The notes under the pieces are model-generated. The model worked only from the letters and a program-made list of their open reading frames with translations. It was not told the DNA's origin and did not search any database. From Pseudomonas sp. JQ170C (GTDB lineage Bacteria > Pseudomonadota > Gammaproteobacteria > Pseudomonadales > Pseudomonadaceae), in assembly GCF_035581345.1 (NCBI RefSeq), contig NZ_CP141608.1:626001-690000 (forward strand): DNA of 64,000 nucleotides, written 5' to 3'. Both the position numbers and the translations under genes were made by a program. Each line of letters opens with the position of its first letter. Position 1 is the stretch's first letter. This document shows positions 43,216-52,577 of the stretch, one piece after another.

Positions 43216-44493
43216 ATGCGCTCACTGCGCCGGGTCGCGATCATTGGCGGCAACCGAATTCCCTTCGCCCGCTCCAACGGAGCCTATGCCACGGCCAGTA
43301 ACCAGGCGATGCTCACCGCCGCCCTCGAAGGGCTGATCGAGCGCTACGGCCTGCATGGCCTGCAGTTGGGGGAGGTGGCCGCCGGGGCGGTACTCAAGCA
43401 TTCACGGGACATGAACCTGACCCGCGAATGCGTGCTCGGCTCGCGCCTGTCGGCGCAGACCCCGGCCTACGACTTGCAACAGGCCTGCGGCACGGGGCTT
43501 GAGACGGCGATACAGGTGGCCAACAAGATCGCCCTTGGGCAGATCGACAGCGGGATTGCCGGTGGCGTCGACACCACATCCGATGCGCCCATCGCCGTCA
43601 ACGAAGGCTTGCGCCGGATTCTGCTCCAGGCCAATCGCGGCAAGACCACGGCCGACAAGCTCAAGGCCTTTCTCAAACTGCGCCCGGGCCACCTTAAACC
43701 CGAACTGCCCCGCAACGGCGAGCCGCGCACAGGGCTTTCCATGGGGCAGCATTGCGAGCTGATGGCGCAGACCTGGCAGATTCCCCGCCAGGATCAGGAC
43801 GCGCTGGCCCTGCTCAGTCACCAGCACATGGCGGCCGCCTATGCCGAAGGCTGGCATGACGACCTGCTTACCCCGTTCCTGGGCCTGACCCGTGACAACA
43901 ACCTGCGCGCTGACCTGACCCTGGAGAAGCTCGCCAGCCTCAAGCCTGCGTTCGAGCGCAGCGAAAAAGGCACCCTGACCGCGGGCAATTCCACGCCGCT
44001 GACGGACGGCGCCTCGGTAGTGCTGCTTGGCAGCGAGGACTGGGCCCGTGAACACAACCTTGAGGTGCTGGCCTACCTGGTCGATGGTGAAACCGCCGCG
44101 GTGGACTTTGTCAAAGGTCAGGAAGGTCTGCTGATGGCGCCGGCCTACGCCGTGCCACGCTTGCTGGCACGCAATGGCCTGAGCCTGCAGGATTTTGACT
44201 ACTACGAAATTCACGAAGCCTTCGCTGCCCAGGTGCTGTGCACCCTGAAGGCCTGGGAAGACCCCGACTACTGCCAGCGCAAGCTGGGCCTGAGTGAGCC
44301 GCTGGGGGCCATCGACCGCAGCAAGCTCAACGTCAAGGGCAGTTCACTGGCGGCCGGGCATCCGTTTGCCGCCACCGGGGGGCGCATTCTGGCCAGCATG
44401 GCCAAGCTGCTGGCCACGGCAGGCAAGGGCCGTGGCCTGATTTCGATCTGCGCCGCCGGTGGTCAGGGCGTAACCGCGATCATCGAGCGCTGA
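43216..44493 (+). CDS. Acetyl-CoA C-acyltransferase (thiolase)
   Basis: 425 residues. The acylated cysteine lies in LQQACGTGLETA, the His in YEIHEAFAAQVL, and the second cysteine in SICAAGGQGVTAI: the complete thiolase triad. It is closer to FadI/long thiolases than to PhaA by overall length and the VDFVKGQEGLLMAP insert. It is divergent from the FabG-like gene across 120 bp, suggesting shared control. Its 3' end overlaps the SBF transporter gene on the other strand by 14 bases. AAGAGGAC precedes the ATG. Confidence 0.92.
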   Translation: MRSLRRVAIIGGNRIPFARSNGAYATASNQAMLTAALEGLIERYGLHGLQLGEVAAGAVLKHSRDMNLTRECVLGSRLSAQTPAYDLQQACGTGLETAIQVANKIALGQIDSGIAGGVDTTSDAPIAVNEGLRRILLQANRGKTTADKLKAFLKLRPGHLKPELPRNGEPRTGLSMGQHCELMAQTWQIPRQDQDALALLSHQHMAAAYAEGWHDDLLTPFLGLTRDNNLRADLTLEKLASLKPAFERSEKGTLTAGNSTPLTDGASVVLLGSEDWAREHNLEVLAYLVDGETAAVDFVKGQEGLLMAPAYAVPRLLARNGLSLQDFDYYEIHEAFAAQVLCTLKAWEDPDYCQRKLGLSEPLGAIDRSKLNVKGSSLAAGHPFAATGGRILASMAKLLATAGKGRGLISICAAGGQGVTAIIER

Positions 44494-45499
44494 CCAGCGC
44501 TGGCGTTACGACCGGGGCCGGGCGATTGGCATAGTGCTCGGCCATGATCGAGCAGACGATCAGCTGCAGTGGGTGGTAGATCATGATCGGCAGCAGGATC
44601 AGGCCCAGTCCCGGGTGGGCGCCGAAGATCAGCGCCGCCATCGGCGCCCCGGCTGCCAGGGATTTCTTGCTGGCGCAGAACACCGCCGCCACTTCGTCGG
44701 CCGGGCTCAGGCGCAGGGCCCGTGCGGTGCGGGTGGTCATCCACAGAATCAAGGCCAGCAGCATGGCGCTGCCCACCAGCGCCGTGAGCAGGACTGCGCT
44801 GCCTTGTTGTTGCCACATACCCGACACCATCGAGTTGCAGAACGCGGCATAGACCAGCAGCAGGATCACCAGCTTGTCCATGATGTTGGTGTAGCGCTTG
44901 TGCCGGGCGAAGAAGCGGCCCAGCCATGGGCGCAGCAGTTGCCCGAGCAGTAGCGGCAACAGCAGCAGGACGCAGAGGTCGAGCAGGGTGGCGCCCAGGT
45001 CGATGCCGCCGCTGCCGGTGCCCACCACCAGGCTGACCAGCCATGGGGTGATGAAGATGCCGAGTACGCTGGACAGGCTGGCATTGAGAATGGCCGCCGG
45101 CACATTGCCGCCTGCGCTGCCGGTCAGGGCCACCGAGGACGAGATGGTCGAGGGCAGGGCGCACAGGTAGAAAAAGCCCAGCATCAACAGCGCCGGCACC
45201 TGGCTGCCGAGCACGCTGTCGGCCAGCCACCAGATCAACGGAAAGACCACGAAGGTGAACCCCTGCACCATCAGGTGCAAGCGCCCGTTCCTCAGGCCAT
45301 GGCGAATCTGTTCACTGGAGAGGTTGATACCGTGCAGGAAGAACACCAGGAATACGCCGACGTTGATGACGTACTCGGCATGCATCGCGCCGCCGCTGCT
45401 GCCGAAACCCGGAAACAGCCAGGCCAGGAAGGTGGCGAGGAACATGCCGCAGAGGAACCAGTCGGTCACGACGCGTTTGAGGTGCTTGAGCGCTTGCAT
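44480..45499 (-). CDS. SBF-like / bile acid:sodium symporter family transporter (YfeH-like)
   Basis: 339 residues with about ten hydrophobic segments, the SBF-like fold. The conserved region FYLCALPSTISSSVALTGSAGGNVPAAILNASLSS and the AAVFCASKKSLAAGAPMA block place it with the YfeH/PF13593 branch. The natural substrate is unknown. It is divergent from an AraC-family regulator (87-bp gap), which probably controls it. Confidence 0.85.
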   Translation of the reverse strand: MQALKHLKRVVTDWFLCGMFLATFLAWLFPGFGSSGGAMHAEYVINVGVFLVFFLHGINLSSEQIRHGLRNGRLHLMVQGFTFVVFPLIWWLADSVLGSQVPALLMLGFFYLCALPSTISSSVALTGSAGGNVPAAILNASLSSVLGIFITPWLVSLVVGTGSGGIDLGATLLDLCVLLLLPLLLGQLLRPWLGRFFARHKRYTNIMDKLVILLLVYAAFCNSMVSGMWQQQGSAVLLTALVGSAMLLALILWMTTRTARALRLSPADEVAAVFCASKKSLAAGAPMAALIFGAHPGLGLILLPIMIYHPLQLIVCSIMAEHYANRPAPVVTPALVSAR

Positions 45500-45586
45500 G
45501 GGCGGGCCTTTGAATCATTTTGTAATCAATGAGGCGAAAGGCTACGCTGCCCGGAACACTGCCGTCTTGCGATATAAGGCCAAGCG

Positions 45587-46375
45587 ATGCCGACAAACGG
45601 ACAAAAACAAAGCCCTCGTCCGATCCCCACCCTGGCGCAGCTACCGAGGCCTGTGTACGCACGCGCCGAAAGCTTGAGCGCCGGTTCCTGGACCACCCGC
45701 CACCAGCATGACTGGGTGCAGTTTTCCTATGCGATCAGCGGGGTGCTTGGGGTGCGCACCGCCGAAGGCAGCTATTTCGCCCCGCCACAGTGGGGGGTCT
45801 GGATACCGGCGGGGGTCGAGCATGAGGTGGAAACCTCGATGCGGGCCGAGATGCGCAGCCTGTATGTTCACCGCGACGCCTGCCCCTGGGCGCCGGAGCA
45901 ATGCCGGGTATTGGAAGTCACCCCGCTGGCTCGCGAGCTGATCAAGCAGTTTTGCCTGTTGCCGGTGGACTATCCCGAAGGCGACAGCGCCGAGGCGCGG
46001 CTGGTCGGCGTATTGCTCGATCAGCTGCAGGCGTTGCCGCAAGTGGGCTTTTCCTTGCCACTGCCGCAAAACCCGCGCCTGCTGGGGTTGTGCAACGAAT
46101 TGCTCGCGCACCCGGAGGAGGGGCAAACCCTCGGCCAATGGGCGCAACGGCTGAACACCTCGGAAAAGACGCTGATGCGCTTGTTCCAGCGTGAGACCGG
46201 CCTGAGCTTTCGCGGCTGGCGCCAACGCATGCGCCTGTTGTCGTCGCTCACCGCCTTGGAAGCGGGGCAAAGCGTTACCGACGCCGCGCTGGGCTGTGGC
46301 TATGACTCGACATCGGCCTATATCGCCGCCTTCAAGGGCCTGTTCGGCATGACCCCGGGGGGCCTGCGGCTGTGA
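45587..46375 (+). CDS. AraC-family transcriptional regulator
   Basis: 262 residues. A cupin-type N-terminal sensor (about 30-120; HQHDWVQFSYAISGVLGVRT, VWIPAGVEHEVE) precedes the two-helix AraC DNA-binding domain (LGQWAQRLNTSEKTLMRLFQRETGLSFRGWRQRMRLL and GCGYDSTSAYIAAFKGLFGMTPG). The upstream SBF transporter, divergent and 87 bp away, is the obvious target. The inducing ligand is unknown. AAGG lies before the ATG. Confidence 0.92.
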   Translation: MPTNGQKQSPRPIPTLAQLPRPVYARAESLSAGSWTTRHQHDWVQFSYAISGVLGVRTAEGSYFAPPQWGVWIPAGVEHEVETSMRAEMRSLYVHRDACPWAPEQCRVLEVTPLARELIKQFCLLPVDYPEGDSAEARLVGVLLDQLQALPQVGFSLPLPQNPRLLGLCNELLAHPEEGQTLGQWAQRLNTSEKTLMRLFQRETGLSFRGWRQRMRLLSSLTALEAGQSVTDAALGCGYDSTSAYIAAFKGLFGMTPGGLRL

Positions 46376-46490
46376 CTGGCAACGAATTTTGATGATTTTT
46401 GTGAACGTTTGTGCACCGAGAGATACAAAAACAATGGCAAGTCTGACGGTTTGTCGATACAACGCAGAGCGGTCTTGATACAGCGACAAT

Positions 46491-46505
46491 CCGGTGCAGC
46501 ACCGG
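46491..46505. promoter_or_regulatory. Perfect palindrome upstream of the RIO kinase
   Basis: CCGGTGC-A-GCACCGG is a perfect 7-bp inverted repeat with a one-base centre in the 182-bp gap before the kinase gene. It could be an operator or an mRNA leader hairpin; no known factor is assigned. Confidence 0.4.
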
Positions 46506-46557
46506 TGACCTACAAAAATCCATGTGTCTGGCAGAACAGGACCCCCGACAAAAGCCG

Positions 46558-47451
46558 ATGAAGACTCCAAAACGCATTGAACCACTGGTTGAAGATGGAC
46601 TGGTCGACGAAGTACTGCGACCACTGATGAGTGGCAAGGAGGCCGCTGTGTACGTGGTGCGCTGCGGTCGGGAACTGCGTTGCGCCAAGGTCTACAAAGA
46701 GGCCAACAAACGCAGCTTCCGCCAGGCCGCCGAGTACCAGGAAGGGCGCAAGGTGCGCAACAGCCGTCAGGCCCGGGCCATGGCCAAGGGTTCCAAGTAC
46801 GGGAAAAAAGAAGCCGAAGACGCCTGGCAGAACGCCGAGGTGGCCGCCCTGTTCCGCCTGGCCAATGCCGGCGTACGGGTGCCGCGGCCCTACGACTTCC
46901 TCGACGGCGTGCTGCTGATGGAACTGGTGGCCGACGAATATGGCGATGCCGCGCCACGGCTCAACGATGTACACCTGGAGCCCGAGCAGGCGCGCGAGTA
47001 CCACGCCTTTGTGATCCGCCAGATCGTGCTGATGCTCTGCACCGGCCTGGTGCATGGTGACCTGTCGGAATTCAACGTACTGCTGGGGCCCGATGGCCCG
47101 GTGATCATCGACCTGCCACAGGCGGTGGATGCAGCGGGCAACAACCACGCCTTCAGCATGCTTGAGCGCGATGTCGGCAACATGGCGGCCTATTTCGGCC
47201 GCTTTGCCCCGGAACTCAAGCAGACCCGCTACGCCCGGGAAATGTGGGCCCTGTACCAGGCTGGTGATCTGCTGCCGGAAACTGAGCTCAGCGGCCAGTA
47301 CCAGGACGATGAGCACACCGCCGATGTCGACGGGGTCATGCGCGAGATTGATGCCGCCCGTCTGGACGAAGCCCGCCGGCGTGCCGCCAGGGACGACGCC
47401 GAACGGGGTCCGAGCAAGGACGAAGAACCCGCGCCGCCCTGGCTGCAGTAA
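46558..47451 (+). CDS. RIO1-like serine protein kinase
   Basis: 297 residues. The RIO-kinase features are present: ATP loop (PLMSGKEAAVYVVRCG), Lys in CAKVYKE, catalytic loop VHGDLSEFNVLL and metal-binding IIDLPQAVD. The start MKTPKRIEPLVEDGLVDEV is typical of the Pseudomonas homologues; an ATG 12 codons earlier exists but gives unmatched sequence. Ribosome sites are weak for both. Targets in bacteria are unclear. It ends 4 bases before the convergent cueR stop. Confidence 0.88.
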   Translation: MKTPKRIEPLVEDGLVDEVLRPLMSGKEAAVYVVRCGRELRCAKVYKEANKRSFRQAAEYQEGRKVRNSRQARAMAKGSKYGKKEAEDAWQNAEVAALFRLANAGVRVPRPYDFLDGVLLMELVADEYGDAAPRLNDVHLEPEQAREYHAFVIRQIVLMLCTGLVHGDLSEFNVLLGPDGPVIIDLPQAVDAAGNNHAFSMLERDVGNMAAYFGRFAPELKQTRYAREMWALYQAGDLLPETELSGQYQDDEHTADVDGVMREIDAARLDEARRRAARDDAERGPSKDEEPAPPWLQ

Positions 47452-47455
47452 TGCG

Positions 47456-47860
47456 TCAGTGACAGCAACTGCTGCCGGCTGCCAGGTCCTTGAGGATCGG
47501 GCAGTCCGGGCGGTCGTCGCCCTGGCAGTGGGCGACCAGTTCGCTCAAGGTGTCGCGCAGGCTCACCAACTCTTCGATACGCCGGTTCAGGTCGTCAATG
47601 TGCTGGCTGGCCAGGGCCTTGACGTCGGCACTGGCGCGCTGGCGGTCTTGCCACAGGGTCAGCAGCTTGGCGACCTCTTCCAGAGAAAAACCCAAATCAC
47701 GCGAGCGCTTGATGAACGCCAGGCTGTGCAGATCGTCCTGGGAGTACAGGCGATAGCCGCTGTCGCTGCGCAGGGCCGGCTTGAGCAGGCCGATGGACTC
47801 GTAGTAGCGGATCATCTTGGCACTCAACCCGGAACGGCGAGCGGCTTGTCCGATGTTCAT
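47456..47860 (-). CDS. cueR: Copper-responsive MerR-family activator CueR
   Basis: 134 residues. The MerR winged helix ([26 protein letters not shown]) is followed by a dimer helix and the CueR metal loop [10 protein letters not shown], whose two cysteines bind Cu(I). It ends AGSSCCH, a further Cys/His tail. The ATG overlaps the cueA stop by 4 bases, so cueR lies in the same operon behind its own target. This cueAR order is reported for P. putida (Adaikkalam and Swarup, 2002, from memory). Confidence 0.94.
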   Translation of the reverse strand: MNIGQAARRSGLSAKMIRYYESIGLLKPALRSDSGYRLYSQDDLHSLAFIKRSRDLGFSLEEVAKLLTLWQDRQRASADVKALASQHIDDLNRRIEELVSLRDTLSELVAHCQGDDRPDCPILKDLAAGSSCCH

Positions 47861-50259
47861 GGGGCGTCGTCCTGTGGCGGAGTTTCGGGTTTCCAGGTCT
47901 TGAGCAGCAGGGCGTTGCTGACCACGCTGACACTCGACAGGGCCATCGCCGCCCCAGCCAGTACCGGGCTGAGCAGGCCGAAGGCGGCCAGAGGAATGCC
48001 GATCAGGTTGTAGATGAACGCCCAGAACAGGTTCTGGCGGATCTTCGCATAAGTCTTGCGGCTGATCTCGAGGGCGGCCGGCACCAGGCGGGGATCACCG
48101 CGCATCAGGGTGATGCCGGCAGCCTGCATGGCCACGTCGGTACCTCCGCCCATGGCGATACCGATGTCGGCGGCGGCCAGGGCCGGGGCGTCGTTGATAC
48201 CGTCGCCAACCATCGCGACCACACCCGATTGCTTGAGCTCGGCGACTTTCGCCGATTTGTCACCGGGCAACACCTCGGCATGCACGTCGGTAATACCCAG
48301 GGCCTGGGCCACTACCTTGGCGCTGCCGCGGTTGTCGCCGGTCAGCAGGTGACTGCTGATGCCCCGCTCGGCCAGCTGGCGCACGGCCTGGCCGGCGCCC
48401 GGCTTGAGGCTGTCGCCGAAGGCGAACAGACCCAGCACACGCGGTTGCGGGCTGCGCTCGATCAGCCAGGACAAGGTCCGGCCTTCGGCTTCCCAGGCAT
48501 TGGCATCGGCTGCCAGCCCGCCCGGTTGCAGGCCGCTCTCGTCGAGCATGCGGCGGTTGCCCAGGGCCAGGTCGCGACCGTCCAGGGTGCCGGCGATGCC
48601 GCGACCGGTAAGCGATTGGCTGTTGCTGATATCGGCGACAGGCAGGCCCTGTTCTTCACAGGCATCCAGCACCGCCTTTGCCAGCGGGTGCTCGCTGCCG
48701 CGCTGCAGGGCACCGGCCTGCTGCAGCAGCTGCGCCTGTTCGCCGACCGCGGCCTTGCTGTGGACAATGCGCGGGCTGCCGGAGGTCAGGGTGCCGGTTT
48801 TGTCGAACACCACGCGGTTGACGGCGTGGGCACGTTCCAGGGCTTCGGCGTCCTTGATCAGGATGCCGTGCCGGGCGGCGACGCCGGTACCGGCCATGAT
48901 CGCCGTCGGCGTGGCCAGGCCGAGTGCGCAAGGGCAGGCGATGACCAGTACGGCGACCGCGTTGATCAGGGCGGTTTCGATCGGGGCGCCGGCCCACCAC
49001 CAGCCCACCAGGGTGATCAGCGCGATGACCAGCACCGCGGGGACGAACACCTGGCTGACCCGGTCCACCAGCTTCTGGATCGGCGCCTTGGCGGCCTGGG
49101 CGTCTTCGACCAGGCGGATGATGCGTGCCAGCACGGTTTCAGTCCCCAGTGCCAGGGTGCGTACCAGCAGGCGGCCTTCGCCGTTGATGGCGCCGCCAGT
49201 GACCTTGTCGCCCGGCTGCTTTGGCACCGGCAGGCTTTCGCCGCTGATCAAGGCCTCGTCGGCATGGCTCTGGCCTTCCATGACTTCGCCGTCGACCGGG
49301 AAGCGTTCACCGGGCTTGACCACCACCAGGTCGTGCAGGCGCAGTTCGCTGATGGCCACGTCGCGCTCCTGGCCATCGACCAGCAGCAGGGCGCGTTCAG
49401 GGCGCAGGGCTTCGAGGGCGCGGATGGCGCTGGCGGTCTGGCGCTTGGCGCGGCTTTCGAGGTATTTGCCCAGCAGCACCAGGGCGATCACCACGGCAGA
49501 CGCTTCAAAGTACAGGTGCGGTGTAACGCCGGGCCCCGCCTGGGCCCATTCATAGAGGCTCAGGCCGTAGCCGGCGCTGGTGCCGATGGCCACCAGCAGG
49601 TCCATGTTGCCGGCACCGGCACGCACGGCTTTCCAGGCCGCCACATAAAAGCGTGCACCGAGGATGAACTGCACCGGTGTGGCCAGCACGAACTGGGCCC
49701 AGGCCGGGAGCATCCAGTGAATACCGAAGGGCTGTAGCACCATCGGCAGTACCAATGGCAAGGCCAGCAGTACCGCCAGTGCCACCGACCAGCGCTCTTT
49801 GCGCAGGCGGCGTTCGGCATCGTCCTGATTGACCTGGGTGCTTTGTGGCAGGCTGGCGCTGTAACCGGCGCGGGTGACGGCGTCGATCAGCACGCTGCTG
49901 TCGACCTGGCCGAGCAGTTGCACATGGGCGCGCTCATTGGCCAGGTTGACGCTGACCGATTGCACGCCGGGCACTTTGGCCAGGGCGCGCTCGACCCGAC
50001 CTGCGCACGATGCGCAGGTCATGTCGCCGATCTGCAGTTCCAGAGATTGGCTGGGCACGTGGTAGCCGGCTTGCTCGACCGCCTCGACCAAGGCGGGAAG
50101 ACTATCGGCCGGGGCCTGGATGCGGGCTTGTTCGGTGGCCAGGTTGACGCTGACCTGCTCGGCGCCGCTGACCTTGCGCAGGGCGCGTTCGACTCGGCCA
50201 GCACAGCTGGCGCAGGTCATCCCGGCAATCGGCAGATCGAAAGTGGTAGATGCAGACAT
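47857..50259 (-). CDS. cueA: Copper-exporting P1B-type ATPase
   Basis: 800 residues. Two N-terminal heavy-metal domains each carry CASC (Cys16/Cys19 and Cys82/Cys85). Eight membrane segments, the CPC transport motif ([13 protein letters not shown]), the phosphorylation motif DKTGTLTSG, the HP locus (SEHPLAKA) and [10 protein letters not shown] follow, all intact. It pumps Cu(I) out of the cytosol. The ATG at 50259 has AAGGAGGAG at 6 bases. Its promoter lies about 30 bases upstream and contains a CueR-type box. Confidence 0.95.
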   Translation of the reverse strand: MSASTTFDLPIAGMTCASCAGRVERALRKVSGAEQVSVNLATEQARIQAPADSLPALVEAVEQAGYHVPSQSLELQIGDMTCASCAGRVERALAKVPGVQSVSVNLANERAHVQLLGQVDSSVLIDAVTRAGYSASLPQSTQVNQDDAERRLRKERWSVALAVLLALPLVLPMVLQPFGIHWMLPAWAQFVLATPVQFILGARFYVAAWKAVRAGAGNMDLLVAIGTSAGYGLSLYEWAQAGPGVTPHLYFEASAVVIALVLLGKYLESRAKRQTASAIRALEALRPERALLLVDGQERDVAISELRLHDLVVVKPGERFPVDGEVMEGQSHADEALISGESLPVPKQPGDKVTGGAINGEGRLLVRTLALGTETVLARIIRLVEDAQAAKAPIQKLVDRVSQVFVPAVLVIALITLVGWWWAGAPIETALINAVAVLVIACPCALGLATPTAIMAGTGVAARHGILIKDAEALERAHAVNRVVFDKTGTLTSGSPRIVHSKAAVGEQAQLLQQAGALQRGSEHPLAKAVLDACEEQGLPVADISNSQSLTGRGIAGTLDGRDLALGNRRMLDESGLQPGGLAADANAWEAEGRTLSWLIERSPQPRVLGLFAFGDSLKPGAGQAVRQLAERGISSHLLTGDNRGSAKVVAQALGITDVHAEVLPGDKSAKVAELKQSGVVAMVGDGINDAPALAAADIGIAMGGGTDVAMQAAGITLMRGDPRLVPAALEISRKTYAKIRQNLFWAFIYNLIGIPLAAFGLLSPVLAGAAMALSSVSVVSNALLLKTWKPETPPQDDAP

Positions 50260-50285
50260 GGGCACTCCTCCTTGGACAGGCCACC

Positions 50286-50316
50286 AGCATCAACCTTGCC
50301 ATGCAGGGAAGGTCAA
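50286..50316 (-). promoter_or_regulatory. CueR-dependent promoter of cueA-cueR
   Basis: On the minus strand, TTGACC (-35, 50311-50316), a 19-base spacer and GATGCT (-10, 50286-50291) form a MerR-type promoter with the characteristic long spacer. The dyad ACCTTCC-N7-GCAAGGT (50293-50313) sits between the elements, closely matching CueR sites. The -35 overlaps the stop codon of the upstream secreted-protein gene. Confidence 0.85.
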
Positions 50317-50699
50317 TAGCCCAGGCCGGCTCTGATCAATGTGAGGCCATTCTGATCGACTGCAATGCGGTATTTGTTGATCTGGCCGGCCGCAAGCTTC
50401 AAACGGGTGCTGCGCTGGTTCTCGATCCCCGGCTGGCAGCCCGGCACTTGCCCGGGCAAATAGCGCAGGCGTACATCGAGCTCGCCCGCTGGCAGGTTGA
50501 AGGAGGTGGATTGTTCCTGGAACAGCCGGCCCGCCAACTGATCGTTGATGTACACGCCGATCTCGCACGACGTCGCCACTTCCAGGCGCTCGCGAGAGAT
50601 GATCAGAATGCTGTAGTCGCTCGGCCCTGCGGCGCCGGCCTGGGGAAGCAGACCGACCATACCCAACAAGCCAAAAAGGCCGAAAGCTGCCCTGCGCAT
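50313..50699 (-). CDS. Secreted protein of unknown function beside the copper operon
   Basis: 128 residues. A signal peptide (MRRAAFGLFGLLGMVGLLPQAGA) precedes a predicted beta-rich mature domain with two cysteines (SCEIGVYI and PGCQPGIE). AGGAG lies 9 bases before the ATG at 50699; an ATG 18 bases earlier is also in frame. It has no recognisable family that I can name. It lies between the two CueR promoters, immediately upstream of the cueA promoter on the same strand, and its stop codon overlaps that promoter. Copper-linked function is inference from position. Confidence 0.75.
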   Translation of the reverse strand: MRRAAFGLFGLLGMVGLLPQAGAAGPSDYSILIISRERLEVATSCEIGVYINDQLAGRLFQEQSTSFNLPAGELDVRLRYLPGQVPGCQPGIENQRSTRLKLAAGQINKYRIAVDQNGLTLIRAGLGY

Positions 50700-50787
50700 G
50701 AAATGAAACTCCTGCATCGTCAATCGTCAGGCTCGCAGCTTGGCCGACACGGTGAATGATTTCCAGCCCGGCAGCGTGAGGAAAGTC

Positions 50788-50818
50788 TTGACCTTGTCCC
50801 GATGGCAAGCTTGAAGCT
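50788..50818 (+). promoter_or_regulatory. CueR-type promoter of copZ
   Basis: TTGACC (50788-50793), a 19-base spacer and GAAGCT (50813-50818) mirror the cueA promoter. The dyad ACCTTGTC-CCGAT-GGCAAGCT within the spacer is an imperfect match (6 of 8 positions) to a CueR box. It drives copZ 29 bases downstream. Confidence 0.75.
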
Positions 50819-50846
50819 GTGCTCAAACCCACAGGAGGCAATCACC

Positions 50847-51044
50847 ATGCAAGTGTTCAACGTTCAAGGAATGACCTGCGGCCATTGCGTAAAGGCCGTG
50901 ACCCGCGCGGTACAGGCGCAGGATCAAGACGCCATTGTCGAAGTCGATCTGGCCCAGAAGCAGGTGAAGGTACAGAGCTCGCTGCAAGCCCCGCAGATTC
51001 TTGAGCTGATTCGCGAAGGGGGCTATCAGGCCGAAGCGGTCTGA
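50847..51044 (+). CDS. copZ: Copper chaperone CopZ
   Basis: 65 residues, a single heavy-metal-associated domain with the Cu(I) motif GMTCGHC (Cys11/Cys14). It carries Cu(I) to the CueA pump in the cytosol. AGGAGGCAATCACC precedes the ATG at 50847. The gene is read divergently from the secreted-protein gene and its promoter resembles that of cueA, so it belongs to the same regulon. Confidence 0.92.
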   Translation: MQVFNVQGMTCGHCVKAVTRAVQAQDQDAIVEVDLAQKQVKVQSSLQAPQILELIREGGYQAEAV

Positions 51045-51156
51045 CCCCGATGGCCCGTGGCAGGAATGAAGTTTCGTGCGCGGGCCAACTCTTCGCAGCG
51101 CAACCCCGGCAGGGCGGTTAGACTAGCGGACTTGCTTAGCCTGCTATGGATTTCCC

Positions 51157-52338
51157 ATGAACCTGCGAACCATCCTGATTCTGGGCGCCCTCAGTGCGTT
51201 CGGGCCCCTGGCAATCGACTTCTACTTGCCCGGCTTCCCGGCCATGGCGCTGGCGTTCGGCACCGACGAAAAACACATCCAGACCACCTTGGCGGCCTAC
51301 TTTCTGGGCCTGTCGATCGGCCAGCTGGCGTATGGGCCGGTGGCGGACCGTTTCGGTCGCAGGGTGCCGCTGTTGGTCGGGGTGATGCTGTTTACCCTGG
51401 CGTCGGTGGCCTGTGCCTTTGCCCCCACCCTTGATGCGCTGATCGTGGCACGGTTTGTCCAGGCCCTTGGCGGCTGCGCCGGCATGGTGCTGTCGCGGGC
51501 GATCGTCAGCGACAAATGCGATGCGGTGGCCTCGGCCAAAGTGTTTTCCCAGTTGATGCTGGTGATGGGGCTGGCCCCTATCCTGGCGCCGATGCTGGGC
51601 GGGGTGATGGTCAATCTGTACGGCTGGCAGTCGATCTTCCTGGCCCTGACCGTGTTCAGTGCGCTGTGCACCCTGGCGGTTGCCCTGGGCCTGCCGGAAA
51701 GCCTGCCGGCCAACCAGCCACGCCAGCCACTGTCCGGTGCCCTGCACCAGTACGGGCGCCTGCTCAAGGATCGGGTGTTCCTCGGGCATGCCTTGACCGG
51801 AGGCATCGCCATTGCCGGGATGTTTGCCTATATCGCCGGTTCACCCTTTGTCTTCATCAAGCTGTATGGCGTGCCGGCCGAGCATTACGGCTGGCTGTTC
51901 GGCAGCAATGCGGCGGGGTTCATCCTGGTGGCGCAGGTCAATGCGCGGCTGCTGGCCAAGCGCGGGCCGGCGTTCCTGCTGGCGCGCACGGTCTGGGTCT
52001 ACCTGGGGGCGGGGCTGACGCTACTGGCGGTCAGTGCGCTGCATCCGGCCATGCTGTGGCCATTGCTGATTCCACTGTTCATCTGTGTGGCGAGCCTGGG
52101 TTGCATCATTCCCAATGCCTCGGCCTGCGCCATGAGTGGTCAAGGCGCGCGAGCCGGGAGCGCCTCGGCGCTGCTCGGCTGCATACAGTTCAGCATTGCC
52201 GCCGGAGCGGCGGCGTTGGTGGGCGTGCTGCACGACGGCAGCGCGGTGCCGATGGCACTGGTCATCAGCCTCTGTGGCCTGGCAGCGACGGCGGTGGCCA
52301 TGGGCACGCGTCGCTTGCAGCTCAGCCGGCCCGTTTGA
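51157..52338 (+). CDS. Bcr/CflA family MFS multidrug exporter
   Basis: 393 residues, twelve membrane segments. The start (LRTILILGALSAFGPLAIDFYLPGFPAM) and the motif-A loop (GPVADRFGRRVPLL) match the bicyclomycin/sulfonamide resistance branch of the major facilitator superfamily. The exported substrate cannot be read. It is preceded by 112 bases from copZ and followed by a strong terminator about 240 bases downstream. Confidence 0.9.
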   Translation: MNLRTILILGALSAFGPLAIDFYLPGFPAMALAFGTDEKHIQTTLAAYFLGLSIGQLAYGPVADRFGRRVPLLVGVMLFTLASVACAFAPTLDALIVARFVQALGGCAGMVLSRAIVSDKCDAVASAKVFSQLMLVMGLAPILAPMLGGVMVNLYGWQSIFLALTVFSALCTLAVALGLPESLPANQPRQPLSGALHQYGRLLKDRVFLGHALTGGIAIAGMFAYIAGSPFVFIKLYGVPAEHYGWLFGSNAAGFILVAQVNARLLAKRGPAFLLARTVWVYLGAGLTLLAVSALHPAMLWPLLIPLFICVASLGCIIPNASACAMSGQGARAGSASALLGCIQFSIAAGAAALVGVLHDGSAVPMALVISLCGLAATAVAMGTRRLQLSRPV

Positions 52339-52486
52339 GTGGGTGCGGCGCCTGCAGGCGGGTTTGCAGGGTGTTGACGAAGGCGCGGGCTTCAGCCTCG
52401 CTACGGAAGCTCACCACATGCTGGTCCAGTCGAACCTGCCACGGGCAGCCTGGTTTTTGGCCTGATGCACTGACTTGAATAATCAT
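52322..52486 (-). CDS. Small conserved-looking protein (54 aa)
   Basis: MIIQVSASGQKPGCPWQVRLDQ... reads as a compact alpha/beta domain (SFRSEAEARAFVNTLQTRLQ) and has Pseudomonas-like codon use. The frame is open further upstream, but that stretch overlaps the terminator and looks unlike coding sequence. A weak AGGT lies before the ATG at 52486. Its 3' end overlaps the exporter gene by 17 bases on the other strand. Function unknown; existence is moderately supported. Confidence 0.55.
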   Translation of the reverse strand: MIIQVSASGQKPGCPWQVRLDQHVVSFRSEAEARAFVNTLQTRLQAPHPLKRAG

Positions 52487-52577
52487 CGCTGCATACCTGC
52501 GGTTGGCGTTGGCTGAAGAATTGTAGCGCTGCCTGTCAACAGGGAAATGGCCTGAGTCACTTGTCGGACTGACGGTC

